A DNA stretch of 30,144 nucleotides, from positions 1-30,144 of the forward strand of contig CALFIC010000176.1 in assembly GCA_937876225.1 (NCBI GenBank), given 5' to 3'. Of the stretch, positions 15,017-22,788 are shown piece by piece; the stretch's first letter is position 1; each line of letters starts with the position of its first letter. The translations under genes were made by a program, and so were the position numbers. The notes under the pieces were generated by a model. The model made no database searches, had not been told where the DNA came from, and was given only the letters and a program-made list of their open reading frames with translations. The DNA comes from an uncultured Chloroflexota bacterium (GTDB taxonomy: Bacteria; Chloroflexota; Chloroflexia; Chloroflexales; Roseiflexaceae).

Positions 15017-15430
15017 TTATGGGATGAGGCGTGATTTGGCGACTTGCCAATAGCGCGAAAAGCGCTTGATATCTGTGGTTGTTGGGATATCGACAAAGGC
15101 TGGCTCGGCTAATACTTCTACTCGATAACGCTGCCGTAGTTGTCGACAAATAGCGGTGAAGCGGGGGGCTGGTGAGACTGTGGTCACAATACTGTCGGCC
15201 TGATGCTGATCAGCAAAGGCAGTCAATTGGGTGATCACATCACCACGATATATCGTCACGGGGAGCTCGAGGAGCGCTTCATACATAAATACGATGCGTT
15301 TGAGGCTAATCTGGTATTGTTTGAGCAATTCATCATCCCACACAAAAATTGCCGGTGCATCGGGATGTGCGAGTAACGCCGGATTGGTAGGGCGTAGGCA
15401 ATCGCCGTGAATCCAGAGTATTGGTGGCAT
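15017..15430 (-). CDS. Stand-alone photolyase N-terminal (alpha/beta) domain
   Basis: The protein has 137 residues. PPILWIHGDCLRPTNPALLAH...AIFVWDDELL has the opening strand-loop-strand pattern of the DNA photolyase N-terminal alpha/beta domain, which in full-length enzymes holds the antenna cofactor. There is no FAD-binding domain in this ORF; that part lies in the gene just upstream (gap 15 bp). So one photolyase appears divided into two proteins, with the usual N-terminal half translated second. Whether it binds an antenna pigment cannot be told. It is the last gene of the minus-strand photolyase operon. Confidence 0.72.
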   Translation of the reverse strand: MPPILWIHGDCLRPTNPALLAHPDAPAIFVWDDELLKQYQISLKRIVFMYEALLELPVTIYRGDVITQLTAFADQHQADSIVTTVSPAPRFTAICRQLRQRYRVEVLAEPAFVDIPTTTDIKRFSRYWQVAKSRLIP

Positions 15431-15445
15431 TGCGATTCCTTGTCG

Positions 15446-16252
15446 TTATTGCGGTGGCATATGCGGAAAAAGGCGTTGGCTAAGGGTGTCGTACGGTGCA
15501 TCGAGGGGACAATTCCGCGCCAGCGGGCAGTCTCCACAAAAGCGGTGGTTGGTATACCGAGCGAGGTTTTCTTTGTTGAAAAAATAGGGCTTGTGGCTAA
15601 ATGTGCTGGCCACCCACTGCCACGACAAATTATTGCTGGCGGGGTCGCCGTCGAGTAAGTGTTGCAAAAACCAGCGCGCCCCCGCTTGCCAGGCCACATG
15701 CCGCCAATGGATGAGGTACGCCGCCAGCCACATACGGGCATGGTTGTGGATATACCCCGTGGTTATTAATTCATCGACAAAGGCATCCATGCAGGCCAGC
15801 GATGTCTGCCCCATCTCGATATCGGCGGGGAGCACTTGGCTATAGTGTGTGGCCGCATAGCCCGTTTTGTAGGATTCACGATCTTGCCATACCCCATTAC
15901 CAATCTGGGCATAAACGCGTTGCCAGTAATCGCGCCATGCCAACTCAGTAATGAGTTTTTCGGCGTCATGAGGGTATTTGACGCGTTGCCATACCGCCTC
16001 ACGCACCTCGGCGAGGCTAAGCACCCCGTGCCTGATGTAAGCACTAAGGCGAGTTACTGCGCCATTGAGGGCATTGCGGGTGGTGGTGTAGCGGGCGGGG
16101 TTGATGGTGGCGAGTTGGCGCAATGCCGCCTGTCGGCCACCGCGCGTGGGTGCGAAATCGGTATCATCACCGACGATATCTGCGAATTCGTGGCGTAGGT
16201 AGGCGATGAAGTCTTCACGTGAGGCAAAGTCGCGTTGGAGCGGGGTATTCAT
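15446..16252 (-). CDS. Stand-alone photolyase/cryptochrome FAD-binding domain
   Basis: The protein has 268 residues and consists only of the helical FAD-binding part of DNA photolyases. Diagnostic segments are ELAWRDYWQRVYAQIG, TGYIHNHARMWLAAYL, and the FAD/DNA-site run DGDPASNNLSWQWVASTFS followed by KPYFFNKENLARYT. The C-terminus has three cysteines (CGDCPLARNC), as in many photolyase-like proteins. Its ATG overlaps the stop of the DUF2256 gene (ATGA). The missing N-terminal domain is encoded by the following gene. Probable role is light-driven repair of UV photoproducts in complex with that protein; activity is inferred. Confidence 0.85.
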   Translation of the reverse strand: MNTPLQRDFASREDFIAYLRHEFADIVGDDTDFAPTRGGRQAALRQLATINPARYTTTRNALNGAVTRLSAYIRHGVLSLAEVREAVWQRVKYPHDAEKLITELAWRDYWQRVYAQIGNGVWQDRESYKTGYAATHYSQVLPADIEMGQTSLACMDAFVDELITTGYIHNHARMWLAAYLIHWRHVAWQAGARWFLQHLLDGDPASNNLSWQWVASTFSHKPYFFNKENLARYTNHRFCGDCPLARNCPLDAPYDTLSQRLFPHMPPQ

Positions 16253-16428
16253 GTGTCATTCCGTTTCGTGCTGGGTGGTTTACCGCCACTTTGTTTGTAG
16301 CGGCGACAGGCGTCGCTACAATATTTGACGTCGTCCCAAGTTTTGGCGAGACTTTTGCGCCACGTAAACGGGCGCCCACAGGTGGCGCATGGTTTGGATG
16401 GCAGGTCTTGTTTTTTGACACCACGCAT
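16249..16428 (-). CDS. DUF2256 small zinc-ribbon protein
   Basis: This 59-residue protein reads MRGVKKQDLPSKPCATCGRP...RKSLAKTWDDVKYCSDACRRY and continues with a short basic Lys/Pro tail. The four cysteines (CATC and CSDAC) form a probable zinc site. The W-K...W...V-K-Y-C-S pattern is that of DUF2256, a family often found beside photolyase or cryptochrome genes. The start lies 27 bp after the stop of the FeS photolyase gene; the stop overlaps the next start as ATGA. Coupling on both sides suggests a shared function with the photolyase proteins, which remains unknown. Confidence 0.88.
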   Translation of the reverse strand: MRGVKKQDLPSKPCATCGRPFTWRKSLAKTWDDVKYCSDACRRYKQSGGKPPSTKRNDT

Positions 16429-16455
16429 GGGCGAGGTTCCTTTGCTACTGAGGTG

Positions 16456-17973
16456 CTACTGCATCTGTGTCAGCCAAATGGTGGCTTGGTGGCGGATGCT
16501 ATCCCGTTCGTCGTTGGCGAGGTGGCGCAGTCCGAGCACGGCTGGTCCCATCCGCGGGTTGGCACGGAGCGTCTGTTCGTGGGTCAACAAAAAATTCCAA
16601 TAGAGGAAGTTGAACGGGCAGGCGTCGGCACCATGTCTGACCGCTGGATTGTAGCGACAGCTGCCACAATAATCACTCATCTTATTGATATACGTAGCGG
16701 AGGCGATATATGGTTTTGTGGCAATGATGCCTCCATCCGCATTGAGCCCCATGCCACTCACGTTTGGCCACATCACCCAGTCGTAGGCATCGATATACCC
16801 CGCCAAAAACCAGTGATTGACCGCCACAGGGTCGATTCCCGTCAGCACACAAAAATTGCTAATCAGCATGAGGCGCTCGATATGGTGGGTATAGCCGTAG
16901 CGCCACACCCGGGCAATGGTGGTGTCGAGACAGTGCATCCCACTCTGCCCCTGCCAAAACCAGCTGGGTAATTCCCGCGTGGCCTGCCAATAGTTTTTTG
17001 TTTGTAACGCAGGCATGTGACGCCAGTACTGTACATACATATACTCACGCCAGCCGATGATTTGACGGATAAAGCCTTCGACGGCGTTGAGTGGTGCCAT
17101 CCCTTGCCGATATGCCTGCTCTGCCGCTCGCACGCATTGGAGCGGGGTGAGTAGCCCGAGGTTGAGGTAGGGTGACAGCACCGCATGAAAGAGTTGATGG
17201 TGGTGTTGGCTCATGGCGTCTTCGTAATCACCAAACCACGGTAGGCGGTGTTGGATAAAATCAGCGAGTGCTGTTTGGGCACCAGCATGGTCTACGGCCA
17301 AGTCAAAATCGGCACAATCACCACGGGCATAGGGCATGTCCGCTACTTCACTGCTGACCTGTTGGGTAATGGTGTCAGGAGGGAAGTGGGGGTGGCTGGG
17401 GATTGGGTGTGATTTCGGGAGCGATTTGCGATTGGCGCTGTCGAAGTTCCATTGCCCACCGCTGGGTGTGCCATCGGACTCAATCAGCACCCCAAAATGC
17501 TGGCGCATGACCCGATAAAACGGCTCCATCACGGTCCGTTTGCTGGCGGCCGTGTGGGCGATGGGATTGTGTTGACTCACCAAAAATTGTTGGTTGGCCA
17601 GGATAGTGACCGGACTTGGCACCCAAGCGTGCCACTGCTGTTGGGCGTGGCGGGCTGCGTATTCGCTCCCCGCCATGGTGATGATCTGGGTGCCTGGGTA
17701 GCGAGCCACGTGTTGTTGTAGCGCGGTGCGCCAACGTGGAGCCTGGTAATAGTCGACAGTGAATCCTTGTTGCTGAAGCATTTCCGCATAGTGGCGCAAC
17801 GCACTAATGACCAAAATTAATTTATGGCGCTGATATTGGCGTAACTTGATGCGGGCTTGACTTTCGACCAACATAATCCGGATGGAGTGAGGTGGCGTGA
17901 TGGCTTGGGCATATGCAATGGCAGGGTGGTCAGCGAGGAGTTGATCCGCCAAAATAGCCACGGTGAGTATCAT
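16456..17973 (-). CDS. FeS-type bacterial cryptochrome/(6-4) photolyase-related protein
   Basis: The protein has 505 residues, full length for the FeS-BCP (PhrB/CryB, COG3046) family. The N-terminal half has the Rossmann-like domain. GGQWNFDSANRK near 175 is the family hallmark. The FAD region includes ESFIRQ-like GFIRQIIGWREYMY and YDWVMWPNVSGMGLNADGG. Four cysteines for the 4Fe-4S cluster are visible: one in ISNFCVLTG, then CGSC and ACPFN near the C-terminus. Members repair (6-4) photoproducts or act in light signalling. It heads the photolyase group and lies 42 bp after the MFS gene on the same strand. Confidence 0.93.
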   Translation of the reverse strand: MILTVAILADQLLADHPAIAYAQAITPPHSIRIMLVESQARIKLRQYQRHKLILVISALRHYAEMLQQQGFTVDYYQAPRWRTALQQHVARYPGTQIITMAGSEYAARHAQQQWHAWVPSPVTILANQQFLVSQHNPIAHTAASKRTVMEPFYRVMRQHFGVLIESDGTPSGGQWNFDSANRKSLPKSHPIPSHPHFPPDTITQQVSSEVADMPYARGDCADFDLAVDHAGAQTALADFIQHRLPWFGDYEDAMSQHHHQLFHAVLSPYLNLGLLTPLQCVRAAEQAYRQGMAPLNAVEGFIRQIIGWREYMYVQYWRHMPALQTKNYWQATRELPSWFWQGQSGMHCLDTTIARVWRYGYTHHIERLMLISNFCVLTGIDPVAVNHWFLAGYIDAYDWVMWPNVSGMGLNADGGIIATKPYIASATYINKMSDYCGSCRYNPAVRHGADACPFNFLYWNFLLTHEQTLRANPRMGPAVLGLRHLANDERDSIRHQATIWLTQMQ

Positions 17974-18015
17974 AAAATGTCAATTCTGTAGTACACACGC
18001 GCTGACCGCGTATCG

Positions 18016-19257
18016 TTAGCGGTGGGCGGTGCGGGCGGGGAAGCGGATGAGGATAAACAATATGGCCACACACACCGCTCCCACCACCAATGCTAATGGA
18101 GCACCGCTGGCACTAATGTCGGCGATATTGCTACCATGGCCGAGCCATGTGGTCAGATTGGTGACCACCAAGCCACCAAACGACGGCACGCCGATGAGTG
18201 TCACCGCATGCAAACTCATGACCCGGCCACGTAAATGCCCAGGTACTTCGAGTTGGAGCATGGTGGCAATCATGGTCGTAGCCGCGGTACTGATAATCCC
18301 CACCAATATCAACAAAAACGCTCCGAGCGTCCACCACGGACTCAAGGCAAATCCTGCCAGCAATACGGCAAATCCTAACCCGGCGATGCGCAGGTTGGTG
18401 GCATTGGGCGTGATTTTTGGGATGGAGGCGAGTCCCAATGCGCCGATGAGTGCACCGGCACCTGCCGCTGACAACAAAATCCCATAGCCTTGGGCACTAA
18501 TATGCCAAATATCATCGGCAAAAATCGGCAAGAGCTGTTGATACGAACGCCCAAAAATAGACATAATCGTCGAGGTCAACAACAACACCCCCGTCAAACG
18601 ATGACTTAGTGCAAAGCGCACGCCGCCGAGCAATGCTTCACCGAGGGTGGCAGTACTAGGGGGATGTGGGGCTTCGGCGGGCATATGCGTAATCGCATAA
18701 ATGACGGCGAAATAGCTGATGGCATTGCCAAAAAACAACCAGCCGGGTCCCACCACCCCCAACAAAAAACCAGCCAGTGCCGGACCGATGAGCGCCGCCC
18801 CATTGTAGGTGGCAGAATTGAGTGCGAGGGCATTGAGTAGGTCTTCGCGGGGAATAAGCGTGGGGATGAGGGCTTGACGGGTCGGATTGTCGACGGCGAG
18901 TAAGGCGGCGTTGAGGAAGGTCGCAAGCAAAATCAACCATGGCGTATTGTGGCCAGCCAAAGTCAATCCGGCTTGAAGTAATGCGAGGATCGCCATGCTC
19001 CATTGGGTCACGCGCAAAATCTGGCTACATGGGAGGCGATCAGCCAAATAGCCACCAATGGGCGGTAAGGCAATCATCGGGATGGCAAATGCCAACCCCA
19101 TCCAGCCGAGATAGTGTGGGTCGTTGTTGGTCATTTTGTAGATGAGCCAATTTTGCGCCACATTTTGCATCCATGTGCCCATATTTGATACTAGTAAGCC
19201 ACTCCAGAGCAAACGATATGGGCGGTGCCGCAAGGCGGGGTATTGGCGTGCAAACAT
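18016..19257 (-). CDS. MFS transporter (MFS_3/EntS-like)
   Basis: The protein has 413 residues and about twelve hydrophobic helices. The N-terminal pattern RPYRLLWSGLLVSNMGTWMQNVAQNWLIYKMT and the loop GGYLADRLPCSQILR are characteristic of the MFS_3 group, which contains the enterobactin exporter EntS and many uncharacterised members. The mid-protein LRGRVMSLHAVTLIGVPSFGGLV is another family block. The substrate is not predictable. AAAGGAAC precedes the ATG at 19257. It follows the alcohol dehydrogenase by 43 bp and precedes the FeS photolyase by 42 bp, so the minus-strand genes from 20314 to 15017 could form one long transcript. Confidence 0.85.
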   Translation of the reverse strand: MFARQYPALRHRPYRLLWSGLLVSNMGTWMQNVAQNWLIYKMTNNDPHYLGWMGLAFAIPMIALPPIGGYLADRLPCSQILRVTQWSMAILALLQAGLTLAGHNTPWLILLATFLNAALLAVDNPTRQALIPTLIPREDLLNALALNSATYNGAALIGPALAGFLLGVVGPGWLFFGNAISYFAVIYAITHMPAEAPHPPSTATLGEALLGGVRFALSHRLTGVLLLTSTIMSIFGRSYQQLLPIFADDIWHISAQGYGILLSAAGAGALIGALGLASIPKITPNATNLRIAGLGFAVLLAGFALSPWWTLGAFLLILVGIISTAATTMIATMLQLEVPGHLRGRVMSLHAVTLIGVPSFGGLVVTNLTTWLGHGSNIADISASGAPLALVVGAVCVAILFILIRFPARTAHR

Positions 19258-19300
19258 GGTGTTCCTTTTTCATGCCAAACAAGGCAGCTGAAGACGGAGA

Positions 19301-20314
19301 TTAATCGAAACTCAGCATGCCTTTGATGACGCCACTCGCAGGATTCCGCCAGGCATTCATTACCCCGGGGAGTTGCTCTGGTGTCGCGTGATGGGTGGCC
19401 CAGGCTGCCACATCGATACTCGGCAAGGCGGCAATCACCGCATCAAAATCAACCGCAGTGGCATTGCGACTGGCGAGCACGGTGATTTCGCGGCGATGCA
19501 AATCGGGATCGCTGAACTGAAGCATGCCTTGGATGATGCCTAACAGCACCAGTTTGCCCCCATGTCCAGGAATGCCAAACGAGGATTCCATGGCCGCAGG
19601 ATGACCGGTTGCATCAATCACGACATCCGGTGCATGTCCATCAGATACGGCTTTGGCAGCGGCGACGGCATCCGTAGTGGGGTCGATGGCCGTCTGCACC
19701 AAGCGATGGTTGATGGCAAAATCACGTCGGATGGGACTGGGGTCGATGGCGCTGACCTGGAGTCCACGGGCACGAGCGGCCAAGGCAACCCCGAGCCCGA
19801 TCGGTCCAAGCCCCACCACCACGATGCGATCGTCGGCTTGGGGTGCGGCGCGGCGCACGGCGTGGAATCCAATCGACAGCATTTCGACCAACGCCAAGCC
19901 ATCAACCCCCACGCCATGGGCGTGATGCAAATGATCGGCGGGTAGGTTGATATATTCGCGCATGCCGCCATCGGTATGCACCCCGAGGACGCGTAGTGAT
20001 TCACAACAGTTGGTCAACCCGCGCTGACAGGCCCGACAATGGCCACATTCGAGATAGGGGCGTACGGCCACGGTATCGCCGACGGCAACGTTCTGGACCC
20101 CAGCTCCGCAGGCCACTACTTCGACGGCTAATTCATGCCCAAGGATGCGTGGGTAACTAAAAAATGGTTGTTTGCCGGCAAAGGCATGTAGATCAGTGCC
20201 ACAAATACCGACCCGCCGCACGCGGACCTGGACTTCTCCAGCGGATGGTTGGACGGGGCGTGCGGCGTCGCCGAGGCGCATATCGCCAATGTCATGTAAT
20301 ACGAGCTGTCGCAT
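19301..20314 (-). CDS. Zinc-dependent medium-chain alcohol/polyol dehydrogenase
   Basis: The protein has 337 residues. Catalytic zinc ligands Cys38 (GICGTD), His60 and Glu61 (GHE) are present. The structural-zinc loop has Cys90, Cys93, Cys96 and Cys103/104. The Rossmann motif VVVGLGPIGLG binds NAD(P). The sequence resembles the sugar-acid/polyol branch of the family (threonine, sorbitol or galactonate-type dehydrogenases) more than simple alcohol dehydrogenases. The LacI regulator directly upstream and the sugar island beyond suggest it oxidises a sugar, polyol or sugar acid. The intergenic 20315-20421 may hold its promoter but nothing definite is seen. Confidence 0.87.
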   Translation of the reverse strand: MRQLVLHDIGDMRLGDAARPVQPSAGEVQVRVRRVGICGTDLHAFAGKQPFFSYPRILGHELAVEVVACGAGVQNVAVGDTVAVRPYLECGHCRACQRGLTNCCESLRVLGVHTDGGMREYINLPADHLHHAHGVGVDGLALVEMLSIGFHAVRRAAPQADDRIVVVGLGPIGLGVALAARARGLQVSAIDPSPIRRDFAINHRLVQTAIDPTTDAVAAAKAVSDGHAPDVVIDATGHPAAMESSFGIPGHGGKLVLLGIIQGMLQFSDPDLHRREITVLASRNATAVDFDAVIAALPSIDVAAWATHHATPEQLPGVMNAWRNPASGVIKGMLSFD

Positions 20315-20421
20315 CGAATACCTCTGTGGTGCAAATAAAGATTGTGCCCCGATTATGGCATAGTTTTGTCGCGGTGGTGACAGCTTGCCGTAGCTATTGG
20401 TCGTAGTTGAGGTGTTTTTGG

Positions 20422-21489
20422 TTACCGGAAGGCAAAGTGATTGCGAAAAAATTCTTCGTTTTTGTGGGATCCACAGGAACGCCGTTCGATGAAGGTACTC
20501 GAAAGTTTGATGTTGGCGGTGTCGTGATCGGGTTTTTGAATCCGTAAGATGAGCCGATTGACGGCGGTCTCGCCCATCACGGTGGTTGGTTGTTCCATCA
20601 CGGTGAAAAACGGAAACAACACGCTGGCGTATTCTAAATCGTCAAATGACACCAAGGCAATATCGTGGGGGATGCGTAATTGGCGTTCGTTGCAGACTTG
20701 CACTACCCCCATCGCCGTCATGGCGTTAATTGCCATGATAGCGTCGGGACGTTCGTTCCGTTGACATAATTGTTGAGTTGATATATAGCCTGGCAATGCA
20801 AGCGAGGGGTTTTCTTCGAAAACCAATGACGAATCAAAGGGGATTCCTGCCGTATCGAGTGCCAAGCGGTAGCCGTATAAACGGTCTCGCGAGGTGGAAA
20901 TACGGTTGTCACCACTAATAAAGGCAATCCGGCGATGCCCGAGGGCAATCAAATGTTGGGTAATGCGGAGTGCATCGTGTTGATTATCACTTTGTACGAC
21001 ATCCAACGCCAAATTAGGGATTTCGCGGTCAATCAAGACAATCGGACAACTTTCTTTTGAAAGCGATTGCAATGCGCTACATGAGGCATCGTTGCTCGGG
21101 GCAATGATGATGCCATCGACTCGTCGGGCAATCAAATCAGCTAAGTAGCGTTTTTCGAGGGCGATATCATTGCGACTATTACAGATGATGACCCGATAAT
21201 CGTGATGATTGGCGGCTTGTTCGACTCCTAGTCCGATTTTGGTGAAAAACGGGTTGCCGATATCGGGCAAAATCAGCCCTATCGTATGCACGTTGCGGCG
21301 TGAACCTTCACGCGGTTGCTCGGGCGGGGTATAGCCTAGCTCGCGAATCGCCATCAAAATACGGGCACGAGTGTCAGCATGTACCGACACCGAACCATTG
21401 ATTACGCGTGACACCGTCATCGGTGATACATTGGCGCGTTGGGCGACATCGCGTATTGTTGGCGTTGTTGTTGATCGTCGTGTTGGCAT
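20422..21489 (-). CDS. LacI-family transcriptional regulator
   Basis: The protein has 355 residues from ATG 21489. The N-terminal HTH TIRDVAQRANVSPMTVSRVINGS (about 10-32) is typical, with the hinge helix region near 50-60, followed by a periplasmic-binding-like effector domain (about 68-330): TIGLILPDIGNPFF, DGIIIAPSND, VLIDREI and SGDNRI..SRDRLYGYRLAL. The longer reading frame to 21600 is rejected because it crosses a good promoter (21572-21600) and adds residues before the HTH unlike the family. It probably controls the adjacent dehydrogenase and/or the sugar genes; the ligand is not known. Confidence 0.93.
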   Translation of the reverse strand: MPTRRSTTTPTIRDVAQRANVSPMTVSRVINGSVSVHADTRARILMAIRELGYTPPEQPREGSRRNVHTIGLILPDIGNPFFTKIGLGVEQAANHHDYRVIICNSRNDIALEKRYLADLIARRVDGIIIAPSNDASCSALQSLSKESCPIVLIDREIPNLALDVVQSDNQHDALRITQHLIALGHRRIAFISGDNRISTSRDRLYGYRLALDTAGIPFDSSLVFEENPSLALPGYISTQQLCQRNERPDAIMAINAMTAMGVVQVCNERQLRIPHDIALVSFDDLEYASVLFPFFTVMEQPTTVMGETAVNRLILRIQKPDHDTANIKLSSTFIERRSCGSHKNEEFFRNHFAFR

Positions 21490-21517
21490 AAGGTATCTAG
21501 GAGTGTAATACAATCCC

Positions 21518-21539
21518 ACAACGAATGAACGATTGTTGT
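21518..21539 (-). promoter_or_regulatory. Possible operator in the lacI-type gene leader
   Basis: An imperfect inverted repeat with ACAAC and GTTGT ends spans 22 bp between the promoter and the start of the LacI-type gene. Autoregulation is common in the family, but the symmetry is only partial. Confidence 0.25.
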
Positions 21540-21571
21540 CCAATTTAAACTGGTATTCCTTTGCTCCTATT

Positions 21572-21600
21572 ACTATAGTATGTTCATTCTTTACCGTCAA
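21572..21600 (-). promoter_or_regulatory. Sigma-70-type promoter of the LacI-family gene
   Basis: On the minus strand, TTGACG (21600-21595) and TATAGT (21577-21572) are exactly 17 bp apart, about 80 bp upstream of the chosen ATG. The self-complementary TACTATAGTA spans the -10. The remaining 21601-21728 holds no feature I recognise. Confidence 0.7.
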
Positions 21601-21728
21601 ATGATGTGGTGTTTATGCCAAAAACAGGCGTAACATTGTGAGAATACGCTGATACCGCATAGTGTGATTATTATGATGACGATATGCGAAACTGTTGACT
21701 GATTTGGTATGAATATGTCAGATAACGA

Positions 21729-22502
21729 TTAATTTGCCAAAAAACAATGGATACCATGGTTGCGCAGTGCTTCAATCACGGTATTGTCGGCTGCAAAATC
21801 ACTAATTAGCGTGTGTATTTGATTCGTGGCGATAAAAGGATATTGGCCGATACGGTTCATTTTGCTGGCATCGAGCAATGCGACGGTGCGCCGACATTGT
21901 TGATGAATGATTTGTTTGGCGTCGGCCTCTTCTCTACTAATGTCGGTTAGACCGGTGCGTATATTAATCCCATGCGCCCCAAAAAACCCGGTGGTAATCC
22001 GTAATTGTTGGATTAATCCGATGGAATGCAAATCGACGACTGATTGGGAAATATGGCGTATCCGTCCACCGCAAATAACGACATTGATGGCAGGATATTC
22101 GATTAATGCTTGGCTTACCGAGAGGCTGTTGGTGACGACGGTGAGATTGCGCCGCCGCCCCAAAAACGGTACTAAGGCAAAGGATGTACTACTTGAATCA
22201 ATAAAAATCGTATCGCCGTCGTTGATGAGCCGGGCCGCATAACGGGCAATCGTGATTTTGGTATCGGGTTGTTGTTGGGTACGTGCAACGAGTGATAATT
22301 CAAATTCGCGGTTGCGGATGGCCTGCGCCCCACCATGAGTCCTCGTAATTAAGCGATGCTGTGCGAGATAATGCAGATCGTTGCGGATGGTGGCTGCCGT
22401 AACCGCGAATTGTTGCACAAAGGCTTCGATGGACATTTCATGATGTTGTTCAAGTGCATCGAGTATCGCACTGCGCCGCTCTTCACCTGATTGCTTGGCC
22501 AT
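21729..22502 (-). CDS. DeoR-family transcriptional regulator
   Basis: The protein has 257 residues from ATG 22502, supported by GGAGGAG about 10 bp upstream and a normal family N-terminus; a longer in-frame extension to 22601 is rejected. The HTH (about 6-58) includes MSIEAFVQQFAVTAATIRNDLHYLAQHRLITRTHGGA. The C-terminal sensor (about 75-235) shows DGDTIFIDSSSTSFALVPFL, VVTNSLSV, VVICGG and a final ISD before the last helix, the pattern that binds phosphorylated sugars in this family. It is divergent from the DeoR-PBP fusion gene and upstream of the LacI gene on the same strand. Confidence 0.93.
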   Translation of the reverse strand: MAKQSGEERRSAILDALEQHHEMSIEAFVQQFAVTAATIRNDLHYLAQHRLITRTHGGAQAIRNREFELSLVARTQQQPDTKITIARYAARLINDGDTIFIDSSSTSFALVPFLGRRRNLTVVTNSLSVSQALIEYPAINVVICGGRIRHISQSVVDLHSIGLIQQLRITTGFFGAHGINIRTGLTDISREEADAKQIIHQQCRRTVALLDASKMNRIGQYPFIATNQIHTLISDFAADNTVIEALRNHGIHCFLAN

Positions 22503-22571
22503 GACGTTGATACTCCTCCGTATCGGATATGATCTATTGTAGCCCGAGTTTTGGGCATGTGCGTATCTTCT

Positions 22572-22635
22572 CGTCATTCTATGCTCCCCGCTCTGCGTCA
22601 TTCCATGCCGGGTGCGCGCACCCGTAGCGTGGAAT
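22572..22635. repeat. Intergenic palindromic repeat element
   Basis: The 13-mer CGTCATTCYATGC occurs twice (22572-22584 and 22596-22608). The second copy opens an imperfect palindrome at 22600-22635, with arms ATTCCATGC..CGGGTGCG and CGCACCCG..GCGTGGAAT. It sits between the divergent DeoR-family genes and looks like a dispersed REP-type element rather than an operator, because it is GC-rich, long and distant from both promoters. Confidence 0.55.
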
Positions 22636-22706
22636 CTCCGCGGTTTACCACGATGATAATGCCCGGCTACTCATGGCATACACCACACATCATTGATAAA
22701 TAAATA

Positions 22707-22752
22707 TTATGAAAACATAAGATTTGACTTTTTTAATCATAAAACATACGAT
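22707..22752 (+). promoter_or_regulatory. Promoter and candidate operator of the DeoR-PBP fusion gene
   Basis: TTGACT (22724-22729) and TACGAT (22747-22752) are 17 bp apart. The inverted repeat TTATGAAAACATAA (22707-22720) abuts the -35, and its core AAAACATA recurs at 22741-22748, overlapping the -10. This arrangement fits repression by a DeoR-type protein, possibly the product itself or the divergent DeoR. The rest of 22503-22788 is the repeat element and AT-rich DNA. Confidence 0.55.
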
Positions 22753-22788
22753 AACCGTAATATTTTGTGATTGCACAATGGAGTGACA

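Noticed and set aside
16290..16320. Palindrome-like GTAGCGGCGACAGGCGTCGCTAC as a dispersed repeat
   Set aside because: It falls within the DUF2256 coding sequence and encodes its conserved cysteine segment, so coding explains it.
21490..21600. Extended N-terminus of the LacI regulator
   Set aside because: The extension crosses a TTGACG-17-TATAGT promoter and places 37 atypical residues before the HTH.
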